Shown here one piece after another: positions 46,838-58,010 of a DNA stretch of 64,000 nucleotides. Below the pieces are notes generated by a model. It did no database searches, was not told the origin of the DNA, and worked only from the letters and a program-made list of their open reading frames with translations. The first letter of the stretch is position 1, and each line of letters starts with the position of its first letter. A program made the position numbers and the translations under genes. Source of the DNA: Trichostrongylus colubriformis (Eukaryota > Nematoda > Chromadorea > Rhabditida > Trichostrongylidae); contig OZ022259.1 of NCBI GenBank assembly GCA_963978905.1, forward strand, positions 55,136,727 through 55,200,726, in the 5' to 3' direction.

Positions 46838-47310
46838 TTCTCCGCGAGTCCTCTTGAGGAACCAGGAAAGTCAGCCACTCACTCTTTTGCGCTAGCACTC
46901 TTCTGAGAGACAAAAGAGTTACTCAATTCTTCTATGCGAGTCCTCCCCGGAGGAACCAGAAGAACAAAACCAACTCCTTCTCTGCGCGTTCTCTCCGGAG
47001 AAACCAGAAGGATCACTTACACTTTCCAAGCACTTGGAAACCTAAAGTTCTTCTCTGTGCGTCCTCGACTGAGGAACCAGAAGAACAAAACCAAGCTTTC
47101 TCAGCGACTTCTCTTCGGAAAGTCCGGGAAGCCAACAAATTTCCTTTCTTGCGAGTTCTCTCAGGAGAAACCAGAAGGAAATTTGAGTTTTCTCAACTTC
47201 ACAAGAGAGAAGTAATAACAAGACCTTCCTTGACAGCCTCCACTGAGGAACCAGAAGGCAACTCTCAATTTCTTGCTCGAGTCCTCAACCGAGGAACCCA
47301 AGAATAACAA
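46838..47310 (+). repeat. Leader array of ~9 hairpins at ~47-bp spacing
   Basis: Between primer site and gag, a 27-nt motif GCGAGTCCTC-N4-GAGGAACCAGAAG recurs at 46844, 46889 (diverged), 46936, 46984, 47057, 47104 (diverged), 47151, 47232 and 47276. Steps are 45, 47, 48, 73, 47, 47, 81 and 44 bp. Most copies fold into a 5-bp stem with a 4-nt loop. Stem TCCTC:GAGGA in some copies becomes TTCTC:GAGAA in others, so pairing is kept while loop sequence varies. A role in RNA packaging, Gag binding or translation control is inference. Confidence 0.8.
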
Positions 47311-47436
47311 CAGAAAGACCCGCGTAGCAGGAACAATTCTATTGCGGAACCAGCGAAGCTTCGTAAAGCCGTTGTAACGCTTTTAATTGTTAAAAAAAAT
47401 CCATTTGTCACTCAGAATCAATTGCCAAACCTACAA

Positions 47437-49099
47437 ATGGCCGAAATTCAAGTGTTCAAAACAAGGATTACCAACGCTTGCGTTTTAATCAAGGCTAATG
47501 AGCAACAAATCGCTAACTTGGACCAAGCATTCACATTTCCTCAACAAATTGAGGAGTGTAGGGCTTACATAGCAGAAAAAACTGCTCAGCTGAATAATCT
47601 CACGAGGACTATCAGCTCTGCAAAGCAGTTTCATGATTCCTGCGTTAAGGGAGCCATCGAAACTATCAATGGACGAACTGAGCACAAGGAACGAGAGAAG
47701 CTCATGATGGATTTGAACAGACACCTGGAATCAGAGTCAAACAGCCTGGAGATCAAAGTTATACAATGGCTGAACCAAATCGACTTGAAAGGAGGAGGAG
47801 CTACTACAACACACTTCTCTGCTGAATTCATCTACACCCTCTCACAGCCAAGCTGTCGCAAGTACTAACAGCAGTTGTCAGGAGTGGTCGAGTGGCGCCA
47901 TAACACCACAAGAGCGCAACGTTCGGGTCAGACACCCACTACTGGAAGTACCCACATTCTCTGGGAACCACAGGGAATTTAACACATTCTGGTCCGTATT
48001 TGAGTCGCTAATCCATAATGATGCCGACTTGAGCGACCAGGAGAAGTTCTTATTCCTGAAGCAAGCCCTAAAAGGAAAAGCGGCCGCTTCCATAAGCAGT
48101 ATCCCAGTAATGGGAGAAAAGTACGTCGTAGCTATCAATATACTGAAGAAGCACTACGACCGATATATTGATAAATGAAATCGAGCGTCTTCCACGAGCT
48201 CAAGAAAATCCAAGGAGCTGCCGTGAAACTCTCGATGCCATTTCTTCTCGCATCATACGCCTGGAACAAACCGGTGTACCATGAATGCCGACCGAGTGTG
48301 GAGACGACTGATACTTTCTAAATTCACAGAATCGATCTGTGTCGCAGTGCTAAGGAAAGAAAATGAAGTCGGAAGCCCATTTGAAGTAAACGAGATTATT
48401 GAGCATATCGACGAAATGATCACCCTGCAAGAGACTACGGAACTCACAACTAGAACACTCTTCGGCTCTCAACAAAGCAACCATAGCAGTCACCGAGGAC
48501 AGCAAGAGAGGTCATTTAACAATCGACCAAATTTCAATCAGAAAGCCAAGCCAACATGCCTTTGTGGGGGTACACACCCACCACAGCACTGCAACAGATT
48601 CAGCTCGCCGGTGGAGCGCCGAGCCGAAGCAAGACGACAAGGAGTTTGCTGGAGATGCTTTACCAAGGGGCATAATTCCAAAATGTGTCCTAGTGTTGGC
48701 AAGTGTCCAAAATGCAACGAAGACCAGCACTCTTCCCTTTGTACAGGTACTGGAAACAGACAACCAGCAACAAATCCATCGATTCAGAGGAATGGCCTAT
48801 CTTCTACAACGTATTCTCAACCGCCATCAAGAAGCACCATACCAACGGAGAACAACCGCTTCAAATCGATTGCAAGAGAAAATCATCAACCAAGAGGGAA
48901 CAGTCGTGTTCAAACGTTATCAAACGCGACTCCTCAAGGAAGTATAACAGCCGAACCACACAAACCGACTCTCCATCAACCTGTGATGAAGTTAAAGTCG
49001 ACGAACCAGAACTCAGATACAGAGTATAGCTCATTCATTACAGCTACACCACAATCTCGTTTGAAGACGATTGCAAAACTGAGGAACATCACGAATTAG
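47437..49099 (+). pseudogene. gag: BEL/Pao gag with frameshifts
   Basis: ATG at 47437 opens a coiled-coil-rich N-terminus (to 47868). In a second frame, 47926-48178 encodes the DUF1759-like core (VPTFSGNHREFNTFWSVFES, then KFLFLKQALKGKA). In a third, 48281-49099 encodes the C-terminal part with zinc knuckles: a CLCGGTHPPQHC variant, a classical CWRCFTKGHNSKMC (CX2CX4HX4C), and CPKCNEDQHSSLC. Two frame changes (about 47869-47925 and 48179-48280) make this copy defective unless they are assembly errors. Gag would bind the element's RNA through the knuckles. Confidence 0.85.
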
Positions 49100-49124
49100 A
49101 GCCACTCGTTACGAGCGCAGAATG

Positions 49125-49980
49125 TGGCACAGATGAAGCTCCTACCTACACTTTTGCAGACAATCACAGAAAAGCCATCACTACCAAAGAAGAGAATATT
49201 ACTGGAGTTCCATCCACTGAAGATATCAAAGTAATCGAGGACAACCTCAACATTGCCATCAATGAAGAAAGCGTCTGCCTCCAGCCGACGGATGATGCCA
49301 GTTGCGATCACATAACCACGAATATCGGAGCCAAGATGAACTCTTCGCACAACAAACCAATCATGAGCCTTCGAGATTGCAACACTACCGCCTCATCTGC
49401 GCAAGATTTTTGCAGCAGCATCTCAGGAGATGGAGTAGCGTTATCGTGCTACTCCCAGCGACAAGTTTTCGCGGAAACGAATGATGTCCGACCAAAATTT
49501 TCGATGAAATGCAAGTCGCCTACACTACAAACAGCTACAAAAATCTACGAAACAGCACCCAAATACGTTGATATTTGTCGAGTAACATGTGACAAGGAGG
49601 GCTACAACGTAATAGCTGAGCTCAGAGCATTCCACACACGTTGGAATGTCTCATCTGACGTGCATATGACAACTGAAGGTGCGATTTACATCAACTACCC
49701 GGCTATGGAACACTTCCTGAACTTCGCAGTCGATTACTGGAAAATTTGCACCAGTTCCGCAGTGGCTACTACCATAGTTGCAATATTGCTTCTAGTTCCG
49801 AGAATCTTATCGCGAATCCTATTTTATCAGTTGAAGACGCAAACAGTTTTACCTCTCCACCTATGTTCTTATCGGATTTATTCGCTTGATTTTCGTTTTC
49901 TGATGATTGCTCGATACCTTCTTTGCTCATGCATTTCTGCTGTGCTTTATTATGATATAAGTGATCATAAATTGTGCTGA
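49125..49980 (+). pseudogene. env-like C-terminal frame of the BEL element
   Basis: An open frame of about 285 codons ending at TGA. Its middle has a cysteine-bearing ectodomain-like region (YVDICRVTCDKEGYNVIAEL), then a transmembrane segment (about 49757-49810, ATTIVAILLLVP) and a second hydrophobic region. Position after gag/pol and before the 3' LTR fits the envelope-like proteins of nematode BEL elements; those of the Cer7 type have been compared with phlebovirus glycoproteins. Its N-terminus is missing or fused to gag remnants. I describe it only as a defective remnant. Confidence 0.55.
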
Positions 49981-50008
49981 GCTACCGCTCAATTCGCCCC
50001 CGCCCCAG

Positions 50009-50390
50009 TGTTGTGGACTCACCTTTCCATAATATTATAATAAGTTGTCCATGACAAACGTATAACATTGATAACGGTGAGCACCTTTGATTATGCAATG
50101 AGTGATAAGTATCACTAAAAATATATCCATTGGCATGAACTGAGCATATCCTAAGTAGGTATCCTGGAGTGCTATGAAGTAGTTCCCCTTAGGCGCGGCA
50201 CTCCCTTTCGTGCCTAGTAGTAATCATCCCCACAAGCCAACTGGTGGCAAACTCAGATATTACGTAGTGGGTCCGCCCACATTATCCTGTATAAATATCC
50301 AGTGAAATGTATTATTAATGTTCTTGTACGTAACGTCGTAATAAACCTTTGTTACACGTGCGTATAGTTATCCATTGGTCACCTACCAAA
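50009..50390 (+). repeat. 3' LTR
   Basis: 382 bp, TGTTGTGGACTCAC to CACCTACCAAA, preceded by a C-rich tract (CGCCCCCGCCCCAG). Compared with the 5' LTR it carries an extra ~72 bp (about 50151-50222), which has imperfect inverted ends (CTAAGTAGG.../...CCTAGTAG) and looks like a tiny insertion. Confidence 0.88.
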
Positions 50391-50395
50391 GGCTT

Positions 50396-51798
50396 TAGTA
50401 CCATCAGAGAAGGAAAAGCAGGGTAAAGACTGAGGGAAAGTTTCAAAAAAAAATGACTCCCCCTTCACACATTACATCTGAGGCCTCCTTTGTGCCTATC
50501 CTACTTCAGCTCCTTCTCCAAAAAAGGTCTTCAGTCGAAAACTTCAAAATACGACCCACTCCGCCCACTTAACAGCGTACGACCCCCACCGAGAGCTCCT
50601 CGACTCTGCGTAACTCTAGGTAGGAGTCGCAATAGAAAAGAAATCTGAATTTCTGCACAGTCAAATAAATAAGTAGGAGAACAGATGGGGGAACAGGATA
50701 TTCAAAAGGAATATAGTCATAAAATATAGGGAAACACTCAGGAATCCCAGTGCTACAATACCGAACAGCTAACCAATTGCCTAACATTAAGTCCTCTGGA
50801 GGAGGGAAACTTGCCATGGAAACCACAGGAGTAGCGAAAAATTCAAAATGCGGGACTACACTCTTGTCGTTAACTTTTTTGACACGCATGCTCGAGGGCG
50901 AACGTGACCTCGCTCGCTGTTCAACTTTCAGAAGGCTCCTCTCCCAGTGTAGCAACTAGAAAACTTTATTTTTCATTTTGGTCAATTCTTGTGATTGATG
51001 TTAACCACCGGCGAGCCTTTGTCTTAGGTGAGCGTATCGAAAAAAACGAGTGCGAAGTACTTATTTATAGACGAACATCTGTTGCCCATATAAAAAAAAG
51101 GCCATCAAAGCCAGGTCTTTAGTGCCCAAGTGCTTCTTTAATGGTGTACCTGACGAAGAAAAGTGGCTCTTGGACATAGCAGTGAGGTAAAGAACAGGTT
51201 CTCCAGCATGCCGAACATTGCCTGTACCATCTATTCGCCACGTAAGCTTTGGGGTGTATGCCGTTAGGACATAAAAGTCGCAATGCGGCGTCGCGCCCGC
51301 GACGTTCGAGCACGAGTCGCCCGTTTCTGCCTTTTGCTTCAATGAAGAAGTAGCCGTTTATGCTTATCATGACCTTTCTGTATCTTTTTTCATATCCTAA
51401 CATTTTCACGTGCTCATGTGGTTGTGCGGGAGGGCCACTAGATTGAGCTTGGTGTCCCGCGCTATTTTTCCTTAGGTCTTCAACCTGAGCCTTAGTTTAG
51501 AAAGAAGCTCTTACCTTCAAAAAGTAAAGCTTAGGCAAAAATATGCACTTGAGTGTACAAATACGAGTATTTTGTGGTTTTCAAGAAGATTAGCCTGAAC
51601 TGTGTCTGGATGCAACACCTCTATAATGACGTGGTTGGTTGCAGTGGGTAGTGAAGTCACGTAATTTTGATGAGTCTTTCTGTTGATGGCGAATGACGAC
51701 ATTTTTTGGGGCAGAAGATAGCTGAATTACTATTTTTGCACACCAACAGTGTAATGTGGCCTGGAAATAACGATCTTCCGGTCACAGGTATGAGAAGG
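50396..51798. other. Stretch without assignable gene
   Basis: A 128-codon minus-strand frame (50955-50569) is open but unrecognised. 51235-51310 is a half-copy of the hairpin family at 51.8 kb. TAAAGCTTAGGCAAAAATATGCACTTGAGTGTAC (near 51530) echoes the tandem unit at 23.86-24.0 kb. Confidence 0.35.
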
Positions 51799-52029
51799 GG
51801 GGTGTATATCGTCAGGACAGAAACGTCGAGTGGCCGTGTTCGGCACGCGACGGGATGGTGCGAGCTATGCGCGCCGTATTGGATGGGTCTTGAAGCGATG
51901 ACGGTGCTCTACGTCTCATTCTAGGCGTAATCGCTTCAGGACTCAACTAATACGGCGCGCATAGCTCGCACCATCCCGTCGCGTGCCAAACACGGCCATG
52001 CGACGTTTCTGTCCTAACGATATACACCC
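51799..52029. mobile_element. Near-perfect hairpin MITE
   Basis: Arms of about 98 bp (51799-51898, 51932-52029) begin GGGTGTATATCGT(C/T)AGGACAG and pair almost throughout around a ~33-bp centre. Half or degraded copies occur near 17.2, 21.1, 37.5 and 51.25 kb. No clear target duplication. Confidence 0.75.
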
Positions 52030-53292
52030 TGGAAAGGGGGTAGGGTCAAATGGCAATCCGCTATGCGAATCTTGCTCGCTGCACATCACCCACCATCTGA
52101 TAGTTTAAAGCGAAAAACATCCTAACCATCCCGTCAGTTGCCGAAAAGATTCTATTATGCGTCGTCGCGAAACTTGAACCACAGTGAACCAAACATTAAA
52201 GCGAACGAGTTTTCTCGATGACCTCACAGCATACCAGAAGCACAGCTTATCGAGTTCTTCGTCCGAACGTGAAAATCTATGTTGCCTACTCATAACTATG
52301 AAATACTTAACACCTCAACGAATGCATGCAATAGGCAGGCCGAGGGGTACTGAGCACTGCTCCTGGACTAGCCACGCTTTTGGGTTTCGGTTGAAATTGG
52401 GGGTCTCTGTAGGGACTCCGCTATTAGGTTGTGCAATAGGATTGCGCCAATTATACAAACTGTTTTACACTATTTTCTCAGCCTCTCGACAATGTTCATA
52501 TATGCACTTGATAGAGCTTCTCTTGCTCTAGGAAATGGCAAAATCTGCTTCAAACTTTTGATATTTATGAGGTTTAGAAATGGAGTGAATAGGGGCAAAA
52601 ATTCGCTCTTTCGACATCTCCTCTTCTTCGCCTACCATCGAGGCCAAAAAATACAAACATACTGTTTACGAAGGAGCTTTTTCAGCTCTACACAATGGCA
52701 CTGTTTTTTTTTTCAAATAGCTTGACTGTTTGTTGTTTTTATAGCTCAGAAATGGAGTACTTAGCATAATGTACAGTCTTAATATCTCATCTTCTTCGCC
52801 TACCATCGAAGTCAAAGAGGGTAATGATATGCATTCAAGAGAGTTTTCTCTGCTTGCAGAAAAGTTGCGCATTTTCCGGAATTTCACAGTCCGATGGTCC
52901 TGGGATTTAAAAATGAAAAAAATCTGAGCTCTCTACACCTGCCTTCTTTTTGCTGGAAATCGAAGTTCACTAAACAAATTTCCTCCTACAGAACTCTTAA
53001 TATAACAGTAAATTGATCCACAACGTATTCTTTCTCATATGATTCAATCTGGCGAGAGAAGGTCCGCTTTGTCCTAAAGGACGAAGTTAGGATAAAGTTT
53101 TGGCGTTAATCAATCCCTTCTGTGGGATGCGCCGCACATTCTAGTTCTATCCAGAATCGTGATGGCTGGTGAATGTGATGTGGTCTATACAATGACTTTC
53201 GGTGGCCAGCCGATGTACAAGTCAGTGCTTTCATCCTCCCAGACGAGTCTGGTACCAATTTACCTACCCCGGAGGGTTGGAAGGCTTGGTTG
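52030..53292. other. Stretch with local direct repeats, no gene
   Basis: The words CTTCTTCGCCTACCATCGA and AGAAATGGAGT recur at 52.57-52.65 and 52.75-52.81 kb; the latter also near 33.2 kb. No coding exon supported. Confidence 0.4.
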
Positions 53293-54656
53293 CAGGGTCA
53301 AGCCTCCGTTGAGGAATCCTCAACAGGGGGGTCGTATTTGGTCCACCGCTAGGAGGGGGGGGGTCGTAATTGTTGAGGTAGGCAGTGATCAGCAGAATTT
53401 CTCAGGCTTGGGGTCTAAAGTGTAAGGGGAGAAGTGATTAAATTGACTGAATGGGTTCGAACCCAAAACTAGTTTAACTTAATAACCATGGAAACCTCAT
53501 GCATGGCGCAATCCACAACGAAACCGGCCAGTACCAATAACTCTTTCACTGGTCCGCTGACACCGAAACCACGTACAGAGACACCTCCGAAATTCACCGA
53601 TTAACCATGGAAAGCGATATCTATCAGCGGGTACCACCGTGGATGGACACTCCAGAAACAATGGGATGAAAGCGGAAAATAAGCTGATATGGACTTCTTC
53701 CATATCTTACTACGATCGCAAGTACGTAATCTAGTGTTGGCGGCCACTATGCGGACCGGAAAAACGTTTGTATTCATTGAGAATGTGGATGAAATCCTGA
53801 TGCATGGCGCATCCCATAGAGAAGCTGACCGACGCTTCTCGCCTTTCCACTAGGCCTCCGAGAGTAAAAATTTCAGTAACAATGAATCGATTACTGGGAA
53901 GATTCGTGGAAAGATCTCGCAAATTCGACGAAAAAAAAGCTTTCCTTAACTGGCTTTTTTGAATTTTTCTTGCTTCGTTTTGAAGATATGGCATAGCTCA
54001 GGTAATCGTTCGAAAGCGACAACCTAGCAGACCCTGCTTCACCATAACGAACTCATGCGGTTAAGTTTGAAGGATGTTATGGCCATTTCCGTGGAACACT
54101 TCGAAATTTTTCTCATCAAATCCTCATCTGGAAACCCATATTGAGAACTAAGCAACCATTGAGGAAAGCAAGCGGCCAATAGATGGGTCTAAGGGAGTTA
54201 TTAGGAAAACAGTTTACAGCCGTTTGAAAGATGGGCTCTAGGTAAAGTTTGAAGTGTTTTAATAATGTCGGAATTTAGTATGGGGAAGATACCGCGCTCC
54301 TTCGATCGCCGCGTCGCAGCCGTCGCCTGACATGAGTTCCTGAACTTCTGTAGATGTGTAGGGTATTCTGGATTATTATTGGTAATTGTTCGATTATGAG
54401 ATAGAAGCGTGATCCGATCTGTAATCTAGGATTCATAGTTTATATATTGGTGTATATTATTGGGAATTCCGCCTGTACCACAAATTTTTCGGGTTTTTGC
54501 GTCCATTTAGTTGTATATTGGTGATTAGTATTCAAAAATCAAAAAATGCTAATTTGATGGGTTCTGTGCAAAAAGAGTGGGGGTCGTATTGAGGCCCCCT
54601 TTTCGGTGGGGGGTCGTATTTTTTGAAAATTTTCCTCAACTGGACGCTTGACCCTG
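53293..54656 (-). mobile_element. hAT-like element, copy 2 (inverted relative to 25.2 kb)
   Basis: 1364 bp with ends CAGGGTCAAGCCTCC / GGACGCTTGACCCTG and a perfect 8-bp duplication CTTGGTTG (53285-53292, 54657-54664). Sequence matches 25197-26828 in reverse complement along its length, with one copy of the ~176-bp unit instead of two. Confidence 0.85.
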
Positions 54657-55172
54657 CTTGGTTGGCCTGGGCGGGCGTTGATGCGGGATTTGATCCCCGC
54701 TCCATGACGGTGGGGTGTGCGCCACCTGTCACCATACCACTTCCGCCCGCTTATGTGCTGAAAGTGCAAATTTTTGCCTACAAAGTATTTTCTTCATTTC
54801 TGAGTGTAAAAACATCAAACATCGAATGATCCAAAAGTAGCACCTTTTTGTAGAGCTGGTGAAGCTCTATCGATTACATATACGCATATGTTTTGACCTT
54901 AATGGTGGACGAAGCGGAAGAGATGCCGGAGGTCCCAATTTTCGCTTTCAGATTACTGCACTTCTGAACCTCATGATTATTGAACTAGTACGTTTTTGTA
55001 GGGCAGAAGGAGCTCTTCACAGGGAATGAAAACGGCGCGAACTTATTGCACAGCCTAATACATAGGGTGGGCGTGAGCTAATTCTATTCATCGCGAGGGG
55101 TCCTTTCAAGCACTATGGAGCTATTTTCATTAGTGAGAGTGTAAATATTGTAGGAGTCAAGGCAATTTTTAA

Positions 55173-55683
55173 AGGCACAATTCACGATAATTTTTGTGCC
55201 TCGTCGCGCTCCATAAAGACTCTGGGAGTGCTAAAGTACACAGATGTGAAGAAGAAATGGCGAAACTTTTCGAAAACCTTGAAAATGAAGTGTTTCTGAC
55301 CTTTGCATTCGACGAGTTTGCAGCTTAAAAGCATGTAATATTTGGACAAGTTTTTACGTGATAATATCCGATAAGGTTGTTTTTACAGTGGGAGTATTTC
55401 CTATCATTTCTTATCACGGTCGATATCTGGGAGTATTTCCTATCATTTCTTATCACGGTCGATATCATGCCTCTCACACACGTAAAAGCAACCGCTTACC
55501 AGCTGGTTGAATCGAAGATGGGTGTGGGCCATCTTGAGACGGTGGCCGTCATCATATTTACATGTTCCTTACGCGTTTAACACCCACCCTCGCGCCGTGA
55601 TGATGGTCACGCTTTGCCCTTGTGGAAGGGGCTATCTACTCGCTGATGGAACCAAGGTACTCATATTATCGTGAACTGTGCCT
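55173..55683. mobile_element. TTAA-flanked element with internal 39-bp duplication
   Basis: Ends AGGCACAATTCACGATAAT / ATTATCGTGAACTGTGCCT lie between TTAA at 55169-55172 and TTAA at 55684-55687. Inside, GGGAGTATTTCCTATCATTT... occurs twice in tandem (about 55388-55466). Confidence 0.7.
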
Positions 55684-55789
55684 TTAAGGAGATCAATACC
55701 ATGCAGAGCATGAATCATCACACAATTCATCGACGATGCTGAAGGAATCGTGAACCGAGAAATAAGTTTCTTTGTTACCCATACTTATA

Positions 55790-57437
55790 TTGACCACAGA
55801 TCTCCTTCACCGAGGGGCAACTCTCGCTGAAGGATCTCGAGCAGTCACGTGGCAAGGTTACGTGGCGCAACCAGGTGGCGGATAGGGGGCTAATCGCGAA
55901 GCAAAAGCCACCATGTACCTGCCCTGAGACGCAGGTGGATCCTCGGGATGGACTCCCTATTTGTGCTGTGCTGGGCTGATTCATACCCTCTGTATCCATG
56001 CAGACGTTTCTTGCACCGTGTGGGAGCGTCCTGTATGGTACAGTTGGTATCCTGCATTAGGTCCAGCCAGAAGCTTGCATTCTAACTACTTGGAGGTACA
56101 TGGGATGCGGCCCGGGGTTGCCTCCAACAAATAAACCCCACGTCCACTTCGGGATAGCCTGGCTAACTAACCGGAGTATACCAAGCCCCCACGACAGGAC
56201 TTGGCAAGCTACTCGTGGGTCTCCATCTTGTCGAAAACAGCAATGAGAATGGTCTCGTTCCCCTGAACCTGAGGGAGCCCCCAATATGGAAGCGTTGGGT
56301 AGGACCGCTCGGGACAGGCTGCTAAAATTTCACGGTTACAACAGGCTGCCTAAATCGAGAAGGAACAAGATGGCGATCTGTACGTACAACGCACGAACCC
56401 TTGCATCGGAAGCGAGTATCGAAGATCTAATGATGCAAGCCACGAAGATCGAGTACAACGTCATCGGACGACCGAACGAGGAGGCATCGCCCGCTACACG
56501 CCGTGTACGAGACTGTTGAAGAAGTCTTCCTTGAAACATGCGACAGGAGGGGCCTTGGCGGTGTGGGCGTTCTCGTCAATACACACTTGGCCATGAACAT
56601 CGATTCGTACGAAAATCTGACAACCCGAATCGGACGTTTGCGATTGAAAGGATGCTACTCAATCCCGGCTTTGACCATCTTCGTCGCCTACGCACCAACA
56701 TCAAGCTATGACGAGGACGAGCTCGAAGCATTTTGTGGAAATGGAGAAGTTCTACAAGGGAGACCACACCTTCTTCAAGGTCATCGTCGGCGACTTCAAC
56801 GCCAAGCGGGCCCTAGAAGAACGGACAATGATCTACATCGGGACTCGCGAAACGGAATGGAATGAGCAGCGTGAGGCTGTCTGAGTTTATTATGTCGATC
56901 AACTCCATCCATGGTAGCTCACAGTTCCAGAGGCCCTCTCATCTGCGATGGACTTGGGAGTCACCCAGTGGACAATTCCATAATGAAATTGATCACGTCA
57001 TATCCAATAGAGATTTTGCCTGACCGACGTCGCTGTTGTTCCGAAGTTCTATACGGGATATGACCATCGACTCATCCGCACAAAATTCCTCTTTTCGATA
57101 CGTGGAGAGAGGTGAAATTCAAGGAGCGAAGACTCAAGACAGTCATCGACTGTGAACACTTCGTCCCTCTCGGAGGTGTATGGGAGGATTCCGCTATCGA
57201 AAACATCGACGACGAAAACAACTGGCTCGTTGAGCATCTTTACGATTGTGCCAGGGGGGCAGAGAGCTTGAAAGTCACTAAGAGACGTCTCTCTTCGGGA
57301 ACTCTCGAGCTGATAGGTCAAAGTGGAGCCGCACGAGTCGCAGACGACTAGCAACTGACGTCCGAACTTGCGAAGCAATGCAGAGAGACGATACAAGGAG
57401 ATCTCAAGGAGAGAAGAGCAGCAGTGCTGGCTGAAGC
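55790..57437 (+). pseudogene. RTE-type non-LTR retroelement, 5' part with broken endonuclease
   Basis: After a leader-like region, frames from 56286 encode an apurinic-type endonuclease of RTE elements: MAICTYNARTLASEA (start of the domain), LTTRIGRLR, FVAYAPTSSY, VIVGDFNA, LRWTWESP, then a DHRL motif preceded by Y instead of the usual S. At least four frame changes and stops break it. The 3' end reads LKERRAAVLAEAA, the usual linker before reverse transcriptase, and stops there because mariner sequence begins. No reverse transcriptase remains. Confidence 0.85.
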
Positions 57438-58010
57438 AGCTTCCAAACGCTTTCGAGAAGGCAACTACAACGTCAAAGATTCTGACCGGTCCGGACCCCC
57501 ATCGGAGGTCGACAACGAACGATTGCGGATGCTTGCTTGCAACACTATACTAACAGCAGACCTAATCTGTCAGCAGCCGTATATTCTGGTCGCGAAAATC
57601 GCAGAGAAACGTCCGAACCATGACACGACTCTTTTCCTACACGATAGTGCTCGCCCATATATAGCAAAAGCGACTCGCCAAAAAATTCTCGATCTTGGAT
57701 GGAAAGTGCTGCCCCATCCATCTTATAGCGCTGATCTTGCTCCATCGGATTACCACCTTTTCCTTTCCCAACCTAGCGCCATTCAAAGAAAAACCTTCAA
57801 TAATGAAGATGACATGGAACGGTGTTGTGCAACTTCTTCAAATCAGAGTCAGAACAGTTCCACGCGGATGGCATAGCAAATTTGCCTGAAAGGTGGCGAA
57901 GAGTGGTAGAACAAGATGGTGATTACCCTGTTTCTTAGTATGTATTTTGTAATAAAGTGTAAAAATGAACTGCTTCAAAAAACGACAAAACTTTTTCGAC
58001 AACCTAATAC
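57438..58010 (+). pseudogene. Internally deleted mariner transposase
   Basis: Within the 150-codon frame 57424-57876, mariner sequence starts at KRFREGNYNVKDSDRSGPPS (first helix-turn-helix and GRPP-type linker), then jumps to the C-terminal catalytic region: FLHDSARP (second Asp) and HPSYSADLAPSDYHLF (third Asp of DD34D). The second DNA-binding motif and the first Asp are deleted. The 3' terminal repeat-like ACTTTTTCGACAACCTAATA lies at about 57992-58011; no matching left end was found, because the left side is fused to the RTE fragment. Confidence 0.85.

Larger units (their letters stand above)
44692..50390 (+). mobile_element. BEL/Pao LTR retrotransposon, pol-deleted, with nested Helitron
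   Basis: Two LTRs, a tRNA-Gly primer site, gag with BEL-type core and zinc knuckles, and an env-like frame, flanked by 5-bp duplications GGCTT (44687-44691 and 50391-50395). Protease, reverse transcriptase, RNase H and integrase are absent: gag runs into the env-like region within about 30 bp. The LTRs agree closely apart from a Helitron in the left and a ~72-bp insertion in the right, indicating modest age. It could move only with enzymes supplied by another copy. Confidence 0.88.

Noticed and set aside
46838..47310. CRISPR-like array (27-nt motif with regular spacing)
   Set aside because: Eukaryotic sequence, motif copies vary and fold individually, spacing includes 73 and 81 bp, and the array lies in a retroelement leader.
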